A DNA stretch of 64,000 nucleotides from Pyropia yezoensis (Eukaryota > Rhodophyta > Bangiophyceae > Bangiales > Bangiaceae), in assembly GCA_009829735.1 (NCBI GenBank), contig CM020619.1, positions 18,481,816 through 18,545,815 on the forward strand. The letters are read 5' to 3'. The stretch's first letter is position 1, and each line of letters begins with the position of its first letter. A model generated the notes under the pieces. The model searched no databases. It was given only the letters and a program-made list of their open reading frames with translations, and was not told where the DNA came from. The translations under genes and the position numbers were made by a program. Positions 22,450-32,027 of this stretch are shown piece by piece.

Positions 22450-23370
22450 GAAGGATGACCGGGGGGCGCTGGGGTAACCCAAGCAAGCCACCCCGGAGTA
22501 CCGCGGGGAAAGCCCCACGAGAGCGCGGTTGAGCCGACGCCGCATCAACCCCCGGGTACACCTTCCGGCCCCGACGACACGGCGTCAGGGGATTGATGAC
22601 CAACCACCAAGGTTGGGGAGAGAGGACGGGAAGCCCCGTCACATGGAACCAGACAAGGGCCCTGTTCAGGATGCCCGAGCTACACCGGATATCGGTGTAG
22701 GCCACGTGCTGTTTACCTTTGGAGAACTTCAAGGTATCAGCCACACTGGGGGTTGACCCCAGTCGACACGATCGTACTACCCTGTACTGGATACAGGGGC
22801 TGGACCCAAACCTTATCCGGAAGGATACCCTCCCGGACAAGTGGCTTCCGCGAGTCAGAGTGACTCGGGGACCCACCATCAAGGACGCGAATGGTCGCCT
22901 CATTCGTACGACCGCAGCGATGTCGCTGCGGGTGACCATCGGGAACTCACCACGGAAGTCGACTTCCTGGTGTGTCAGACCCTATCGGTGCCCTGCATAC
23001 TGGGGTGCACCTTCATCAACGTTCACGTTGATGCAATCCGGCCAGGCCGGAGGACCGTCGAGCTTCAAGAAGCCGACGGGACGAAGCGAGGACACACGGC
23101 TATCGTCAGGGACCTGACGCTACAAGGGAGCCACGTTAACGTGGCTGAGGTGTACGCAAGTGTCGAGCCGAAGACACTTCGGTTGGGCCAAGCGAACTCG
23201 CTTTGAGCCGTTGTCGGAGACAGTCCTCCCGGTTAACTGTGACCTCGCAGGCATCTGCAGAGTCAAGTCCAACTTGCGGACGTACAAGCGCCATGGGTTG
23301 ACCATGGCCAACGGTCTCATAGACCTCCCATCAGGAGGGTCGTCCCTCCTAATGGCGAACTATCGCGTAA
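22450..23370 (+). pseudogene. pol: chromovirus protease region, frame broken
   Basis: The start of pol is present but shifts frame several times. The aspartic protease signature VLDTGAGP is read in one frame at 22784-22807 (DTG at 22790-22798). Its continuation NLIRKDTLPDKW is in the next frame after an apparent extra A. A later switch near 22945 leads to TTEVDFLVCQTLSVPCILG, and another near 23165 leads to ETVLPVNCDLAGIC. The last frame runs open into the gap. The shifts fall at short homopolymers and close to the gap, while gag and the distal pol are intact, so base-calling or assembly errors are as likely as mutation. The protease would cut Gag-Pol into mature proteins. Confidence 0.75.
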
Positions 23371-23870
23371 NNNNNNNNNNNNNNNNNNNNNNNNNNNNNN
23401 NNNNNNNNNNNNNNNNNNNNNNNNNNNNNNNNNNNNNNNNNNNNNNNNNNNNNNNNNNNNNNNNNNNNNNNNNNNNNNNNNNNNNNNNNNNNNNNNNNNN
23501 NNNNNNNNNNNNNNNNNNNNNNNNNNNNNNNNNNNNNNNNNNNNNNNNNNNNNNNNNNNNNNNNNNNNNNNNNNNNNNNNNNNNNNNNNNNNNNNNNNNN
23601 NNNNNNNNNNNNNNNNNNNNNNNNNNNNNNNNNNNNNNNNNNNNNNNNNNNNNNNNNNNNNNNNNNNNNNNNNNNNNNNNNNNNNNNNNNNNNNNNNNNN
23701 NNNNNNNNNNNNNNNNNNNNNNNNNNNNNNNNNNNNNNNNNNNNNNNNNNNNNNNNNNNNNNNNNNNNNNNNNNNNNNNNNNNNNNNNNNNNNNNNNNNN
23801 NNNNNNNNNNNNNNNNNNNNNNNNNNNNNNNNNNNNNNNNNNNNNNNNNNNNNNNNNNNNNNNNNNNNNN
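23371..23870. other. 500-N assembly gap
   Basis: Exactly 500 N, a conventional scaffold gap of unknown true size. It replaces most of the reverse transcriptase domain of the chromovirus. Confidence 1.
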
Positions 23871-23871
23871 G

Positions 23872-25803
23872 GAGACGTTGATCGGTACCGATAACGTTAT
23901 CCCGGACCTACGTCCGGTAGGATACTTCAGCCGGACACTCAACCCGGCTGAGCGTAACTATAGTGCCACCGAGCGTGAATGCCTCGGAGTTATATGGGCA
24001 GTGCAACTGCTCCGTCCATACCTGGAGGGCTCCAGGTTCATCGTGAGGTCCGACCACGAACCCCTACGATGGCTCCTCAACCTTGGTGACAAGGATTCCG
24101 ATAGCCATGGGAGGCTAGCCCGATGGAGGCTAAAAATGGCCGAGCACGACTACCGTACCGTGTATAAGGCTGGGTCAACCCACCATCTCGGAGACGCATT
24201 GTCTCGACTCGACACCCCGAGCGGGGATACCCGCCCGGTGGACGAGGACATCCCGGTGGTACCGGTCTGCATGGTGGGTAACGCTACCCAAGGTATGGTT
24301 GACCATACCATGGCACACCGAGCATGCCCACTAACCCTCGCGGACTTCCGCGAGGCACAAGCCAATGACGACGACTGTAGACGTCATCGCGCTAACCTCC
24401 TGGCCGGTACGGCCGGCATCTTCTCCGAGAACGAAGACGGACTCATATACCGGCGGGCACCCGCCGATGGACGACATCAAGTCATGGTTCCCGTGTCCTT
24501 ACGGCAAGCCGTCATGGAACGAGAACACGAGAACCCCACAGCCGGACACCCGGGGGGTTCACGTATGTTCGCAGCAATGCGAAGGTTCTTCTACTGGCCA
24601 GCAATGGCCGTCGACGTGGTCGACCACGTAAGGGGATGCCACCCCTGTGCGCGTAACCGCATGAGTCTACATAGGCAGGCGTCTGCCATGAGGCTATTCC
24701 CACCCGATGGGCCCAACGAGCAAGTCGCTATCGACATACTCGGGCCACTTCCGGTAACGGAAGAAGGGAACAGGTACATCCTGGTCATGTCTGACCGCTT
24801 CACTAAGCTGTCACGAGCGGCAGCCATCCCGAATGATACGGCATACACCATCATGAACGCAGTGGTTGACCACTGGATCAAAGCATACGGAGTCATGAAG
24901 CAACTCCTCTCCGACAACGGAGCAAACCTTACGTCAGCATTCTGCACTAAGGTCCTGGGCATGTTCGGTATCGAACCACGTCGGGCATCCGACTACCACC
25001 CGCAAACCAACGGGCAGGTGGAGCGGTTCAACCGCACCATCGTCAAGACGCTACAGTGCTACGTGGCAGAGCACACGAACACTTGGGACAGGCTTCTGTC
25101 CGTACTCACCCTGGCATACAATGCCAGGCCGCATCGGAGCACGAACATCGCTCCGCTGGAGTGGGTCATGCCACTAGGCGTCGGTAACCTGACGCTGCCA
25201 CCAGGCAGGTGCACTCGGTATGATACACCGAAAGGCCGACCGGCCGAACGTATCCACCTAGCTTGGTTGGCCAAGCTATCGTGGATGATTCCTAAGCTCA
25301 AGGGTGCCCTTGACAGAACACAACTTCGATATAAGAAGAACTTCGACGCCCGGTTACGGGTGCGCAACGCTACCCTGATGACAGGTGACTGGGTCTACAT
25401 CAGACACCAGAAGTTCCGGGGGAACAAGCTCATGCAACCGGTCAAGGGACCGTACCAGATTCTCCACAGAGATGACCACTCTGTTATCTTACACTCCGAT
25501 ACGGAGATCCAACGCATCAGTGTGAATGATGTCACACCTGCTCCGAAGCCGGAACAGCCTCAGCCGGTACCGGCTGGGTTGCTACATGAAGCTCTTACAA
25601 CCCACCGGTCAGATGACCCGGTGGGACCGGATGGGATTCCATACCAAGTAGAGAGCGTGGTCGGACACACCGACCCGAACCTACCAGGACCCTGGTACGT
25701 CAAGGTTATGTGGGTCGGATACGACTCACCCACCTGGGAACAGGCGGCGAAGATACCCCGCCAACTCCTCATGCCTTACATGAGGCAACGACGCCTACTG
25801 TAA
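23872..25803 (+). CDS. pol: chromovirus pol, distal part: RNase H, integrase, chromodomain
   Basis: The frame is open from the gap edge to TAA 25801-25803. It starts in the RT-RNase H connection (GYFSRTLNPAERNYSATERE) and continues through Ty3-type RNase H (FIVRSDHEPLRWLL; HHLGDALSRL). The integrase has an HHCC zinc domain (GHPGG...CHPC). Its DDE catalytic core is VAIDILGPL, LLSDNGANL and TNGQVERFNRT. At the C terminus, YQVESVVGH and WYVKVMWVGYDSPTWEQAAK form a chromodomain. That domain defines chromoviruses and is thought to steer integration to marked chromatin. The reading frame is intact, consistent with a recent insertion. Confidence 0.95.
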   Translation, partial: ETLIGTDNVIPDLRPVGYFSRTLNPAERNYSATERECLGVIWAVQLLRPYLEGSRFIVRSDHEPLRWLLNLGDKDSDSHGRLARWRLKMAEHDYRTVYKAGSTHHLGDALSRLDTPSGDTRPVDEDIPVVPVCMVGNATQGMVDHTMAHRACPLTLADFREAQANDDDCRRHRANLLAGTAGIFSENEDGLIYRRAPADGRHQVMVPVSLRQAVMEREHENPTAGHPGGSRMFAAMRRFFYWPAMAVDVVDHVRGCHPCARNRMSLHRQASAMRLFPPDGPNEQVAIDILGPLPVTEEGNRYILVMSDRFTKLSRAAAIPNDTAYTIMNAVVDHWIKAYGVMKQLLSDNGANLTSAFCTKVLGMFGIEPRRASDYHPQTNGQVERFNRTIVKTLQCYVAEHTNTWDRLLSVLTLAYNARPHRSTNIAPLEWVMPLGVGNLTLPPGRCTRYDTPKGRPAERIHLAWLAKLSWMIPKLKGALDRTQLRYKKNFDARLRVRNATLMTGDWVYIRHQKFRGNKLMQPVKGPYQILHRDDHSVILHSDTEIQRISVNDVTPAPKPEQPQPVPAGLLHEALTTHRSDDPVGPDGIPYQVESVVGHTDPNLPGPWYVKVMWVGYDSPTWEQAAKIPRQLLMPYMRQRRLL

Positions 25804-25880
25804 CAACCCAACCGACACCGACTTCGGCTGTTGGGGGGTGAGGCTTATACCTACTAAGTAGGGTGTGACATGGTTACGGC

Positions 25881-25970
25881 AGACTTAGGTTTCTAAGTCA
25901 AATCAGACTTAGGTTTCTAAGTCGAACCAAGCTTAGGCAACTAAGTAGAGTCAAGCTTAGGTAACTAAGT
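25881..25970 (+). repeat. array of four short hairpin units
   Basis: Four units with 24-25-bp spacing (starting at 25881, 25905, 25930 and 25954) each form a small stem-loop. The first two read GACTTAG-GTTT-CTAAGTC; the last two are CTTAG-GCAA-CTAAG and CTTAG-GTAA-CTAAG. The loops change while the stems stay paired. They lie between pol and the antisense ORF of the chromovirus. Confidence 0.8.
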
Positions 25971-26281
25971 AAAACCTGAACCTTAATAAGTTAACTTAAA
26001 GGTAAAGGCTAACTTCGATAATATCGAAGTAAATAGGGGGCTTACACGGGAGGATGAGCTCCCCAAGCCAAGACACAAAGTGAGGGAGGATGACCTCCCC
26101 AAGCATGAACCAACCGGAAGAAGTTGGGCGGGAGGCAAGGCACCACTGAGCCAGAAGGGGTACTCCCCAGGGCAGCAAACAGAGGCAAGCAATGCCCCCA
26201 AAGGGGATGAGTTTATACTCACTACTACCCGGCTACCATAAGGGTCACCGGGGCCCCCTCCCTCACAACCAATAGCACTCC
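25971..26281. other. non-coding spacer of the chromovirus with further small palindromes
   Basis: Contains the palindrome ACTTCGAT-AAT-ATCGAAGT near 26009-26029 and two copies of GGAGGATGA-CTCCCC (near 26050 and 26094), each able to pair on itself. It forms the region between convergent pol and antisense ORF and may hold the 3' ends of both transcripts. Confidence 0.45.
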
Positions 26282-28651
26282 TCAGTGGGTAGACCCACTG
26301 CCGGAGGGAGGCCACTCACGCGTAAGCGCGTATACCTCCGTGCTCCACCGGTCGGCAATCTCACGACGGTCAATCACCCGAGTTACCTCGGTGCATAGCT
26401 GGACGAGGGTGCTGCGGCCAGCCTCCACGTCCTCCAGAGCTTTCTGGAGGCGGTCCAGCACGCCACCGAAGCAACGCGCTGACCCAACTATCGCAGCACC
26501 TGGGGGGATATCCCCCCAGCTAACAGAGAGACCCTCCCGCATTGCGCGGGCAACAAGGGCGTCAACGCCCTCATACCAGAGACGGGGACCCCCGTCTTGT
26601 ATGACAGGGGCGGGAGCGGACACTGGCGCAGCCAGAGGAGCCAAAGGAGCCGACACGGCTACCACCGGAGCCGGTGGCACCTGATACGAGGCTCGGTAGG
26701 ACCCTACCGAAGGGGCTCCACCGTAACCCCGGCGGGGCTCCGCCCGACGACGGGACACCTCACGCTCCCCACCCGCAGAGCCCCACTCTCGGGGACGACG
26801 GCCAACCGCCGCCGGTATCGGGTTACCGAACCACGGGGCAAGGACCTGAAGAGGGTCATGGATAACCATGGGAATACCCAGGTCAGGAACGGCCTCGGTG
26901 GACGCCCACCCATGGCAACTAGGCTCACCCGGCTGAGTACGCCGGATACGCAACGAGTGACGAGGCAAGGGGGTAGCCCCAGCCTGCGGGTCCCGGTACG
27001 GGGGAAGGGCCAACACCCCAGCCCAGTTCACGGCATCGTGAACAGCCGGCAGGGCCTCGAACTCCCGGGCCAACCCGGTCTTGGCAGCTATCAGGTCCAC
27101 GCCCAACTGCGCGATGTGCCGACGGACACCCGTCGGAAGATGAAACAGGCGCCCCTGCCGGCGGACGGACAGCAAGAAGGAGGACGCCTGCCCGAGGGTA
27201 ACCTCAAGGGTGAAGGTACCCTGCAACGGGTGGACCGGCCGGGAGGCCAACACACTCCCGAAGTATCGGAGACAGGAGCCGGTGTCAAACCGGAAAGCAG
27301 GGGCGGGTTCCCACCCCTCCTGCCATAGCGGCGGGCGCACGGGAGTGTATACCGGCGCACGAGCGTTGCCGGTCTGCAACGCACACGTTATATCCGTGCG
27401 AAACGCATCCGCCATGACACCATGGTTACGTCGCCAGCTCGACGCCGACTTCAACCCCGCCATAGGCGGGTAGGGAGCCGTCAACGACAGATACGGGGAT
27501 ACCCCCGGGTAGTAATCAAAGTCGGGATACCGACCGGTACTGCCCACCGTCTCCCCAAACGCAACCGGCTCCGCCGCCGCCGCAATCCCCCGAGCACTAG
27601 CCGGGTAGTCAATCTCCCGCGGCAACGCGGGAGCAATCAGGTCGCATACCCCGAAGGCGGGGTCGAGGTAGACCACACCCCGTCCCACCCGAGTACGCCA
27701 GAGCTGCGCATGCCGGTCGTCCGGCTGACTCAGGATCCAATGGTGTTCCACTCGCACCGCGTTCGGCTGGTTGACCAGCCGCACCAACTCCCGCTCCCAA
27801 CTCGGGTCCACCTTGACGCGCCGGGAGGACTCTCCACGGGGATGGGGCAGGTGGAAGTCCACCCGCATCCGCCCATCGGACTCCATTGACTCTTGCACAG
27901 TCAGGCCTCGAACCCGAGCCACCAAGTCGAACATCGACATGGCGGGTTGACCCGCCGCCACGGCGACGCCGCCACCCAACGGGGCAACCCGGGCAGGACC
28001 AGGAAGAATAGGGGGCACCGGGGGATGCCCCACCGGAAGAGGGGTCGGCGCCGGAGTCGCACGCGGCCGAGGAGGAAGAAGAAGGACGGGCGCCCGCCCG
28101 GAGTAACTACCGGAGTCCACAGCCATCGGTGTAGATCCACCTTGACCACCAGACGCCCGCGGCACCGCGGGCAGAGCATCGCCGCCACCCGGACCCGACG
28201 TGGGTACCACGGGGGCAGCACGGGTAGACCCGCTACCCGCCGCAGCGGACACACCAACCGGGCGGGCACCCGCGCCGTCTTGACCCGCCGGACTGGACGG
28301 GGTGCCAACACCACCATCCGCCACGCCGGCGACACCGTCTTGAGGTAGAGCCACGCCGGTACCGGCGACAGAAGCCATCCGGGCCGCCGGAGGAGAAGCG
28401 GTAGAAGCCACCGCTGCACGCGGTTGTCCGCCACCCGACGGAGCCGTCGTGCCGCTACACACAGACGACAACCCGCCCGGCGCGCCGTCCGGGGCCACAC
28501 GAACGGTCACCCGGTCGTCCTCGTCCTCCGACGAGCTCGCTAGGAAGCACTCGGCGGCGGTGGCGGAGACGGGAACGTCGTCCACCATCACCTCTTCCCC
28601 CTCTTCAGGCAGGAGGTCGTCCTCGCCCCCGGGTACCTGGGGGTCCGACAT
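26282..28651 (-). CDS. 789-aa antisense ORF of the chromovirus, function unknown
   Basis: This long frame runs from ATG 28651 to TGA 26282, opposite to gag-pol and between pol and the 3' LTR. The first 30 residues are acidic. About residues 50-230 are Gly/Pro/Ala-rich. The middle, about 235-590, looks like an ordered domain of ordinary composition with many aromatic residues (VRVEHHWILSQPDDRHAQLW; YPDFDYYPGVSPYLSLTAPY). A second Pro/Arg-rich linker leads to a C-terminal helical segment (VLDRLQKALEDVEAGRSTLV). I see no Cys/His clusters, membrane segments or known viral motif, and I do not recognise the family. Extra antisense ORFs downstream of pol are known in some plant gypsy lineages, so this may be an accessory gene of the element rather than a captured host gene. 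The open length in a recent copy suggests it is maintained. Confidence 0.7.
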   Translation of the reverse strand: MSDPQVPGGEDDLLPEEGEEVMVDDVPVSATAAECFLASSSEDEDDRVTVRVAPDGAPGGLSSVCSGTTAPSGGGQPRAAVASTASPPAARMASVAGTGVALPQDGVAGVADGGVGTPSSPAGQDGAGARPVGVSAAAGSGSTRAAPVVPTSGPGGGDALPAVPRASGGQGGSTPMAVDSGSYSGRAPVLLLPPRPRATPAPTPLPVGHPPVPPILPGPARVAPLGGGVAVAAGQPAMSMFDLVARVRGLTVQESMESDGRMRVDFHLPHPRGESSRRVKVDPSWERELVRLVNQPNAVRVEHHWILSQPDDRHAQLWRTRVGRGVVYLDPAFGVCDLIAPALPREIDYPASARGIAAAAEPVAFGETVGSTGRYPDFDYYPGVSPYLSLTAPYPPMAGLKSASSWRRNHGVMADAFRTDITCALQTGNARAPVYTPVRPPLWQEGWEPAPAFRFDTGSCLRYFGSVLASRPVHPLQGTFTLEVTLGQASSFLLSVRRQGRLFHLPTGVRRHIAQLGVDLIAAKTGLAREFEALPAVHDAVNWAGVLALPPYRDPQAGATPLPRHSLRIRRTQPGEPSCHGWASTEAVPDLGIPMVIHDPLQVLAPWFGNPIPAAVGRRPREWGSAGGEREVSRRRAEPRRGYGGAPSVGSYRASYQVPPAPVVAVSAPLAPLAAPVSAPAPVIQDGGPRLWYEGVDALVARAMREGLSVSWGDIPPGAAIVGSARCFGGVLDRLQKALEDVEAGRSTLVQLCTEVTRVIDRREIADRWSTEVYALTREWPPSGSGSTH

Positions 28652-29242
28652 GGTGCAACCGGGGTGGCAGGGGCGCCCCTTGCAGAAAAGCCGAGGCCGG
28701 CTCGACCCGGTTCGAGGAACGCTCGCGCGGACGAGCCAGGGAAGCGCGGGCGCCCGCGCTTATGACCACAAACGGCCACGAGAAGCGCCGCAGGCGCGCG
28801 GGTCGACCCGCGCCCCACGAGGCTACGAACGGGCTCCACCCAGGCACCTGGGCGGGCCGGGGCCACACCCCCGTACGGGGCAACCAAGAGGGGTTCACCC
28901 CGAAACCGCCCCCGCGAAAAGCGGGAGCGGCCGCCCCCATTCACTCGGTAACACGAGAGGGGCTCCCCTACCACCAGACACCTGGTGGCGGATCCGCTTG
29001 CACCACCCCTCGGAAAGGGGGGTCGTGAACAGAACCCGCATCGGGAATTTAACGGTCCGGAAAACGGATCGTGTGTGTACCACACAAAGGGGGGCACCCC
29101 CCTCAGACAACCTCGAAAAGGGGTGTCTGTCGCGACGGGGCGCAAAGCCCCACCCGACTGGTAAACGGTCACGCGACCCACTTACATTCGGTAACCCGAA
29201 TGCAACTCGACCCGAGGACGGGCCGAATCTAAGGGGGGGATA
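28652..29242. other. region between antisense ORF and 3' LTR; holds PPT
   Basis: This interval would hold the promoter of the antisense ORF; no clear TATA box is seen. A polypurine tract AAGGGGGGGA (29231-29240) lies two bases before the 3' LTR. Plus-strand frames here are shadows. Confidence 0.55.
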
Positions 29243-29604
29243 TGTAGCAATATGGTTGGCCGTATTGTAACCCTAATATTAGGGGGCTACTTCTAACCCT
29301 TAACTTTCAATTTGATAGTTCGTACTGGTCACGGTATCTGTAAGTTACGTATGACCAGAGGGACTTGCATCTTGGGGTGGAGGGTAGTTAGTAGTGTCTC
29401 CGAGGGTTTATAACGTGGGGGCCGGCGGCGAATCCACCGCCGGCCATGGTAGAACAACAAACCCCTCCCATTTGGGCTCCCATCTTGGTCCCGTGGCTTG
29501 CGCTCCAAGGACAGCAACCTTGGCCTCCCGGTGACGTTGGTGCCGATCCCCCTTGGTGAGTGTTCCCTGAGAGTGGACGTGCGACGGATCCCTATTGTGC
29601 TACA
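29243..29604 (+). repeat. chromovirus 3' LTR (362 bp)
   Basis: Same sequence as the 5' LTR apart from a G run two bases shorter. It is followed directly by the CGAGG target duplication and the interrupted copia pol gene. Confidence 0.95.
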
Positions 29605-32027
29605 CGAGGCTTGGCGTCAAACTGACGTAGAGTTGCCTCCGTCAGCACCTGGAAGGTCTCATTGCCGCCGAGTATGCTGTCGTCGACATAGGTGCCCAGG
29701 AATCCTTCCACACCATCCGCTCCGTCCCGCACGCACAGCGCAGGGTCCCCCGTTGTGGGTGCCATGCCCAAGTCGTTCTCTACATGTGCAGTGAATGTCG
29801 CGGCCCAGTAGTCCCCAGCGTCGCAGATCCCATACAGCGGCCGCACCAGCTGCAGCACCTCGTCCTCACCGATCCCAAAGTACTCCCTGTCCGCCGCCCG
29901 CGGCTGCAGGCAGACGTCACGGGTCATATTCTCCATGCTCTGGAGGTAGGACTGGCTCACGTCGTGCGCGAAAAGGCGATACCCACGCACCGCGCTGGTA
30001 GACACCACCGTCTTGGTGGACCGCCGCTGCAAGGTCGACAGGTTGTGTACTACGATCCGCTTGTCTCGGTACTTGTACCCCTGCGAAACGTAGCGCGACT
30101 TTGGCTGCTCCTTGGGGGGGCCGACGTGCTTGAGGGTGTGGACGAATCGGCCTCGGACAATATTTGCCCCCTTGGGCAAGGATTGCTTCTTGATGACCTT
30201 CATCGTGCCTCGCCCCAATAGGCCGTCCACCTCCCGCTGAGTCGACGCTAGAAACGGCTCAGATTGGATGCGCACGTCACCCTCCGTGAGAACTTCCGTT
30301 ATCAGCACGCCCGACGGTGAAAAGATGTGCTCAGAGGGCGGGGCAGTCTCCGAGAAGGTGTGCAGTCCAATACAGAGGTCGGACAGCAGTTGGTCGCCGG
30401 TGCGCTTGGCGTCCATAAGCTGGTCCAGCTCCTCGTCTCCGACCTCGCGCACAGAGAGCTCCCCGTCGTCAGGTCGAGGCGGTGCTGCGTTGTCAGATCC
30501 GTCTGGAGAGATTTGGTCGCTCTCACCCCCCTTAGCACCAGGCACGGCGCTGTGACGGTACTGCTTCACCTTATCAACGGAGAACAGCTTTGCAGTACCG
30601 TCCACGTCGATCCAGACGAGCTTGCCGTCCGCCTTGATAACCGTGTAGGGCCCCACCCAGCTGTTGACCAGTTTCTCGCGAAACACAAGCACGGCCATTA
30701 CCGCGGCGACGTCCGCGTCGGCGGCTCGCGTTACACGCATGCGGAGAGCTGCCCGCAATCGGGCGCGCGCGACGGTCCGCCTCATCTCGTCACGTGCCGT
30801 TCTCATCGCCTCCAGTCGCACCTTTTGTGCCGGCAGGTCCACAGGGCTGATCGGTGTGAGTGGGACAATGCCAAACACAAGCAGGGTCGGCACGAGCCCA
30901 GCAGGTCCGGCGGTGTTGTTCATCGCGGAGACGGCGAGGGAGAGCGCGTGCTCGGCGGCGAGCGTTGGATGGTCGGCCCGCACGCGACGGTAGATCTGCC
31001 GCAAAAATGCGTGATAGCGCTCGCCAGATCCCAACGCGTTGTGTGACTCGATGCCCGACTCAATATGCTTTGTGCCCACGGCTTGCAGCAATGCCCGCCA
31101 TTTGGCCGACGTCAGCTGCGGCCCCTGGTCCGTGTGCATCGCGTCCGGGTGCCCAGCATAGGGGTACACCCAGATGCGGAGGTACAGGCTCCAGGCAGCG
31201 TCGGCCGTCTCACCGTCGCGCATAAAGGCACCCGCGTTAAAGCCCGTGTCCTTGTCCACCACATGGAGAACCGGCTCACTCTCCAGCCACATGAGGTCGA
31301 CCAGGACGGTCCTGTTGAACACGATGTCCTCCGCGGGCAGCGCTACGCGGAAGCGGGTCGGCTCCTTGGCCAGCCGTTGACACGTGTCACAGGTTGCGGT
31401 CACCTCCTCCAGCCGGCTTAGGGTCTCCTTGTTGGCGTGTGGGTCGTTGGCCTGCCGCAACACAGCGAACAAACGCTCAGGTACTGGGTGACAAAAGTGG
31501 CGATGGAGTCGCTCCGCCTCCACCATGTTGTACAGGGTGTCACGACTCCACTCGAGGAAAACATGCCCGTACTTGCGCGTCACGGGGACCGACAACTTGT
31601 AGGCGACGCATACCAGCTCATTGGTCACGGTGTTGACGTACATCTCGTTCGCGTCCAGGGCATCGAGGCCAAACAGGATTGGTACGCTGACGTCGACCAC
31701 GTCCACGTCCATAGGTAAAAACAGGTCACCAGCCAGCGGCACACGGATTGACAACACACCCAGGCTGGGGTAGTCCGAGCCACCGAGTCGGAAGGCGGCG
31801 ATCTTGGGCTCCGGCAGGTGCAGCTCCTTGCCAGCGAAGTGCGCGTAGGCGGCTGCCTGCCGGCGGCCAATCACGGTCCGCTCCGCCCCGGTGTCCAGGC
31901 ATGCGCCAAGAAACACGTTTGTATCAGCGGCGGCAGCTAGCAGGCACTCTGACACGTTGGCCTCCACGTGGGCGCGGGGCGGCCGGCCCCGACGGCGTCT
32001 GCAAATGGAGGAAAGGCGACGAGTCAT
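29605..32027 (-). pseudogene. pol: copia pol, N-terminal part (protease, integrase, RT)
   Basis: Starting at ATG 32027, the frame has a protease motif CLDTGAERTVIG (about residue 43). A copia integrase follows, with a His/Cys finger (HRHFCHPV...CDTC) and the catalytic triad in VDLMWLE, MHTDQGPQL and SHNALGSGERYH. Reverse transcriptase comes next, with RGYRLFAHDVSQSYLQSM and the YVDD box in LGTYVDDSILGG. Integrase before RT is the copia arrangement. The frame is open until the chromovirus cuts it at 29605; the remainder continues at 19668. The start codon overlaps the gag stop as ATGA (32027-32024). Confidence 0.93.

Larger units (their letters stand above)
19674..29604 (+). mobile_element. 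Ty3/gypsy chromovirus with antisense ORF
   Basis: The element is bounded by LTRs 19674-20037 and 29243-29604, with the perfect target duplication CGAGG (19669-19673 and 29605-29609). Order on the plus strand: PBS, gag with zinc knuckle, protease region, assembly gap (most of RT), RNase H, integrase, chromodomain, hairpin array, a 789-aa antisense ORF, polypurine tract, LTR. The two LTRs show no substitution by eye, only a two-base difference in one G run, so insertion was recent. Confidence 0.96.

Noticed and set aside
25881..25970. CRISPR array, because of regular short palindromic repeats
   Set aside because: Units are only 17-19 bp with 5-8-bp gaps, lie inside a eukaryotic retrotransposon, and have no spacers or cas genes.
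28449..29270. 273-aa plus-strand frame before the chromovirus 3' LTR
   Set aside because: It is mostly Pro/Arg/Gly-rich, runs antisense to the start of the 789-aa ORF and into the LTR; no features of an env gene.
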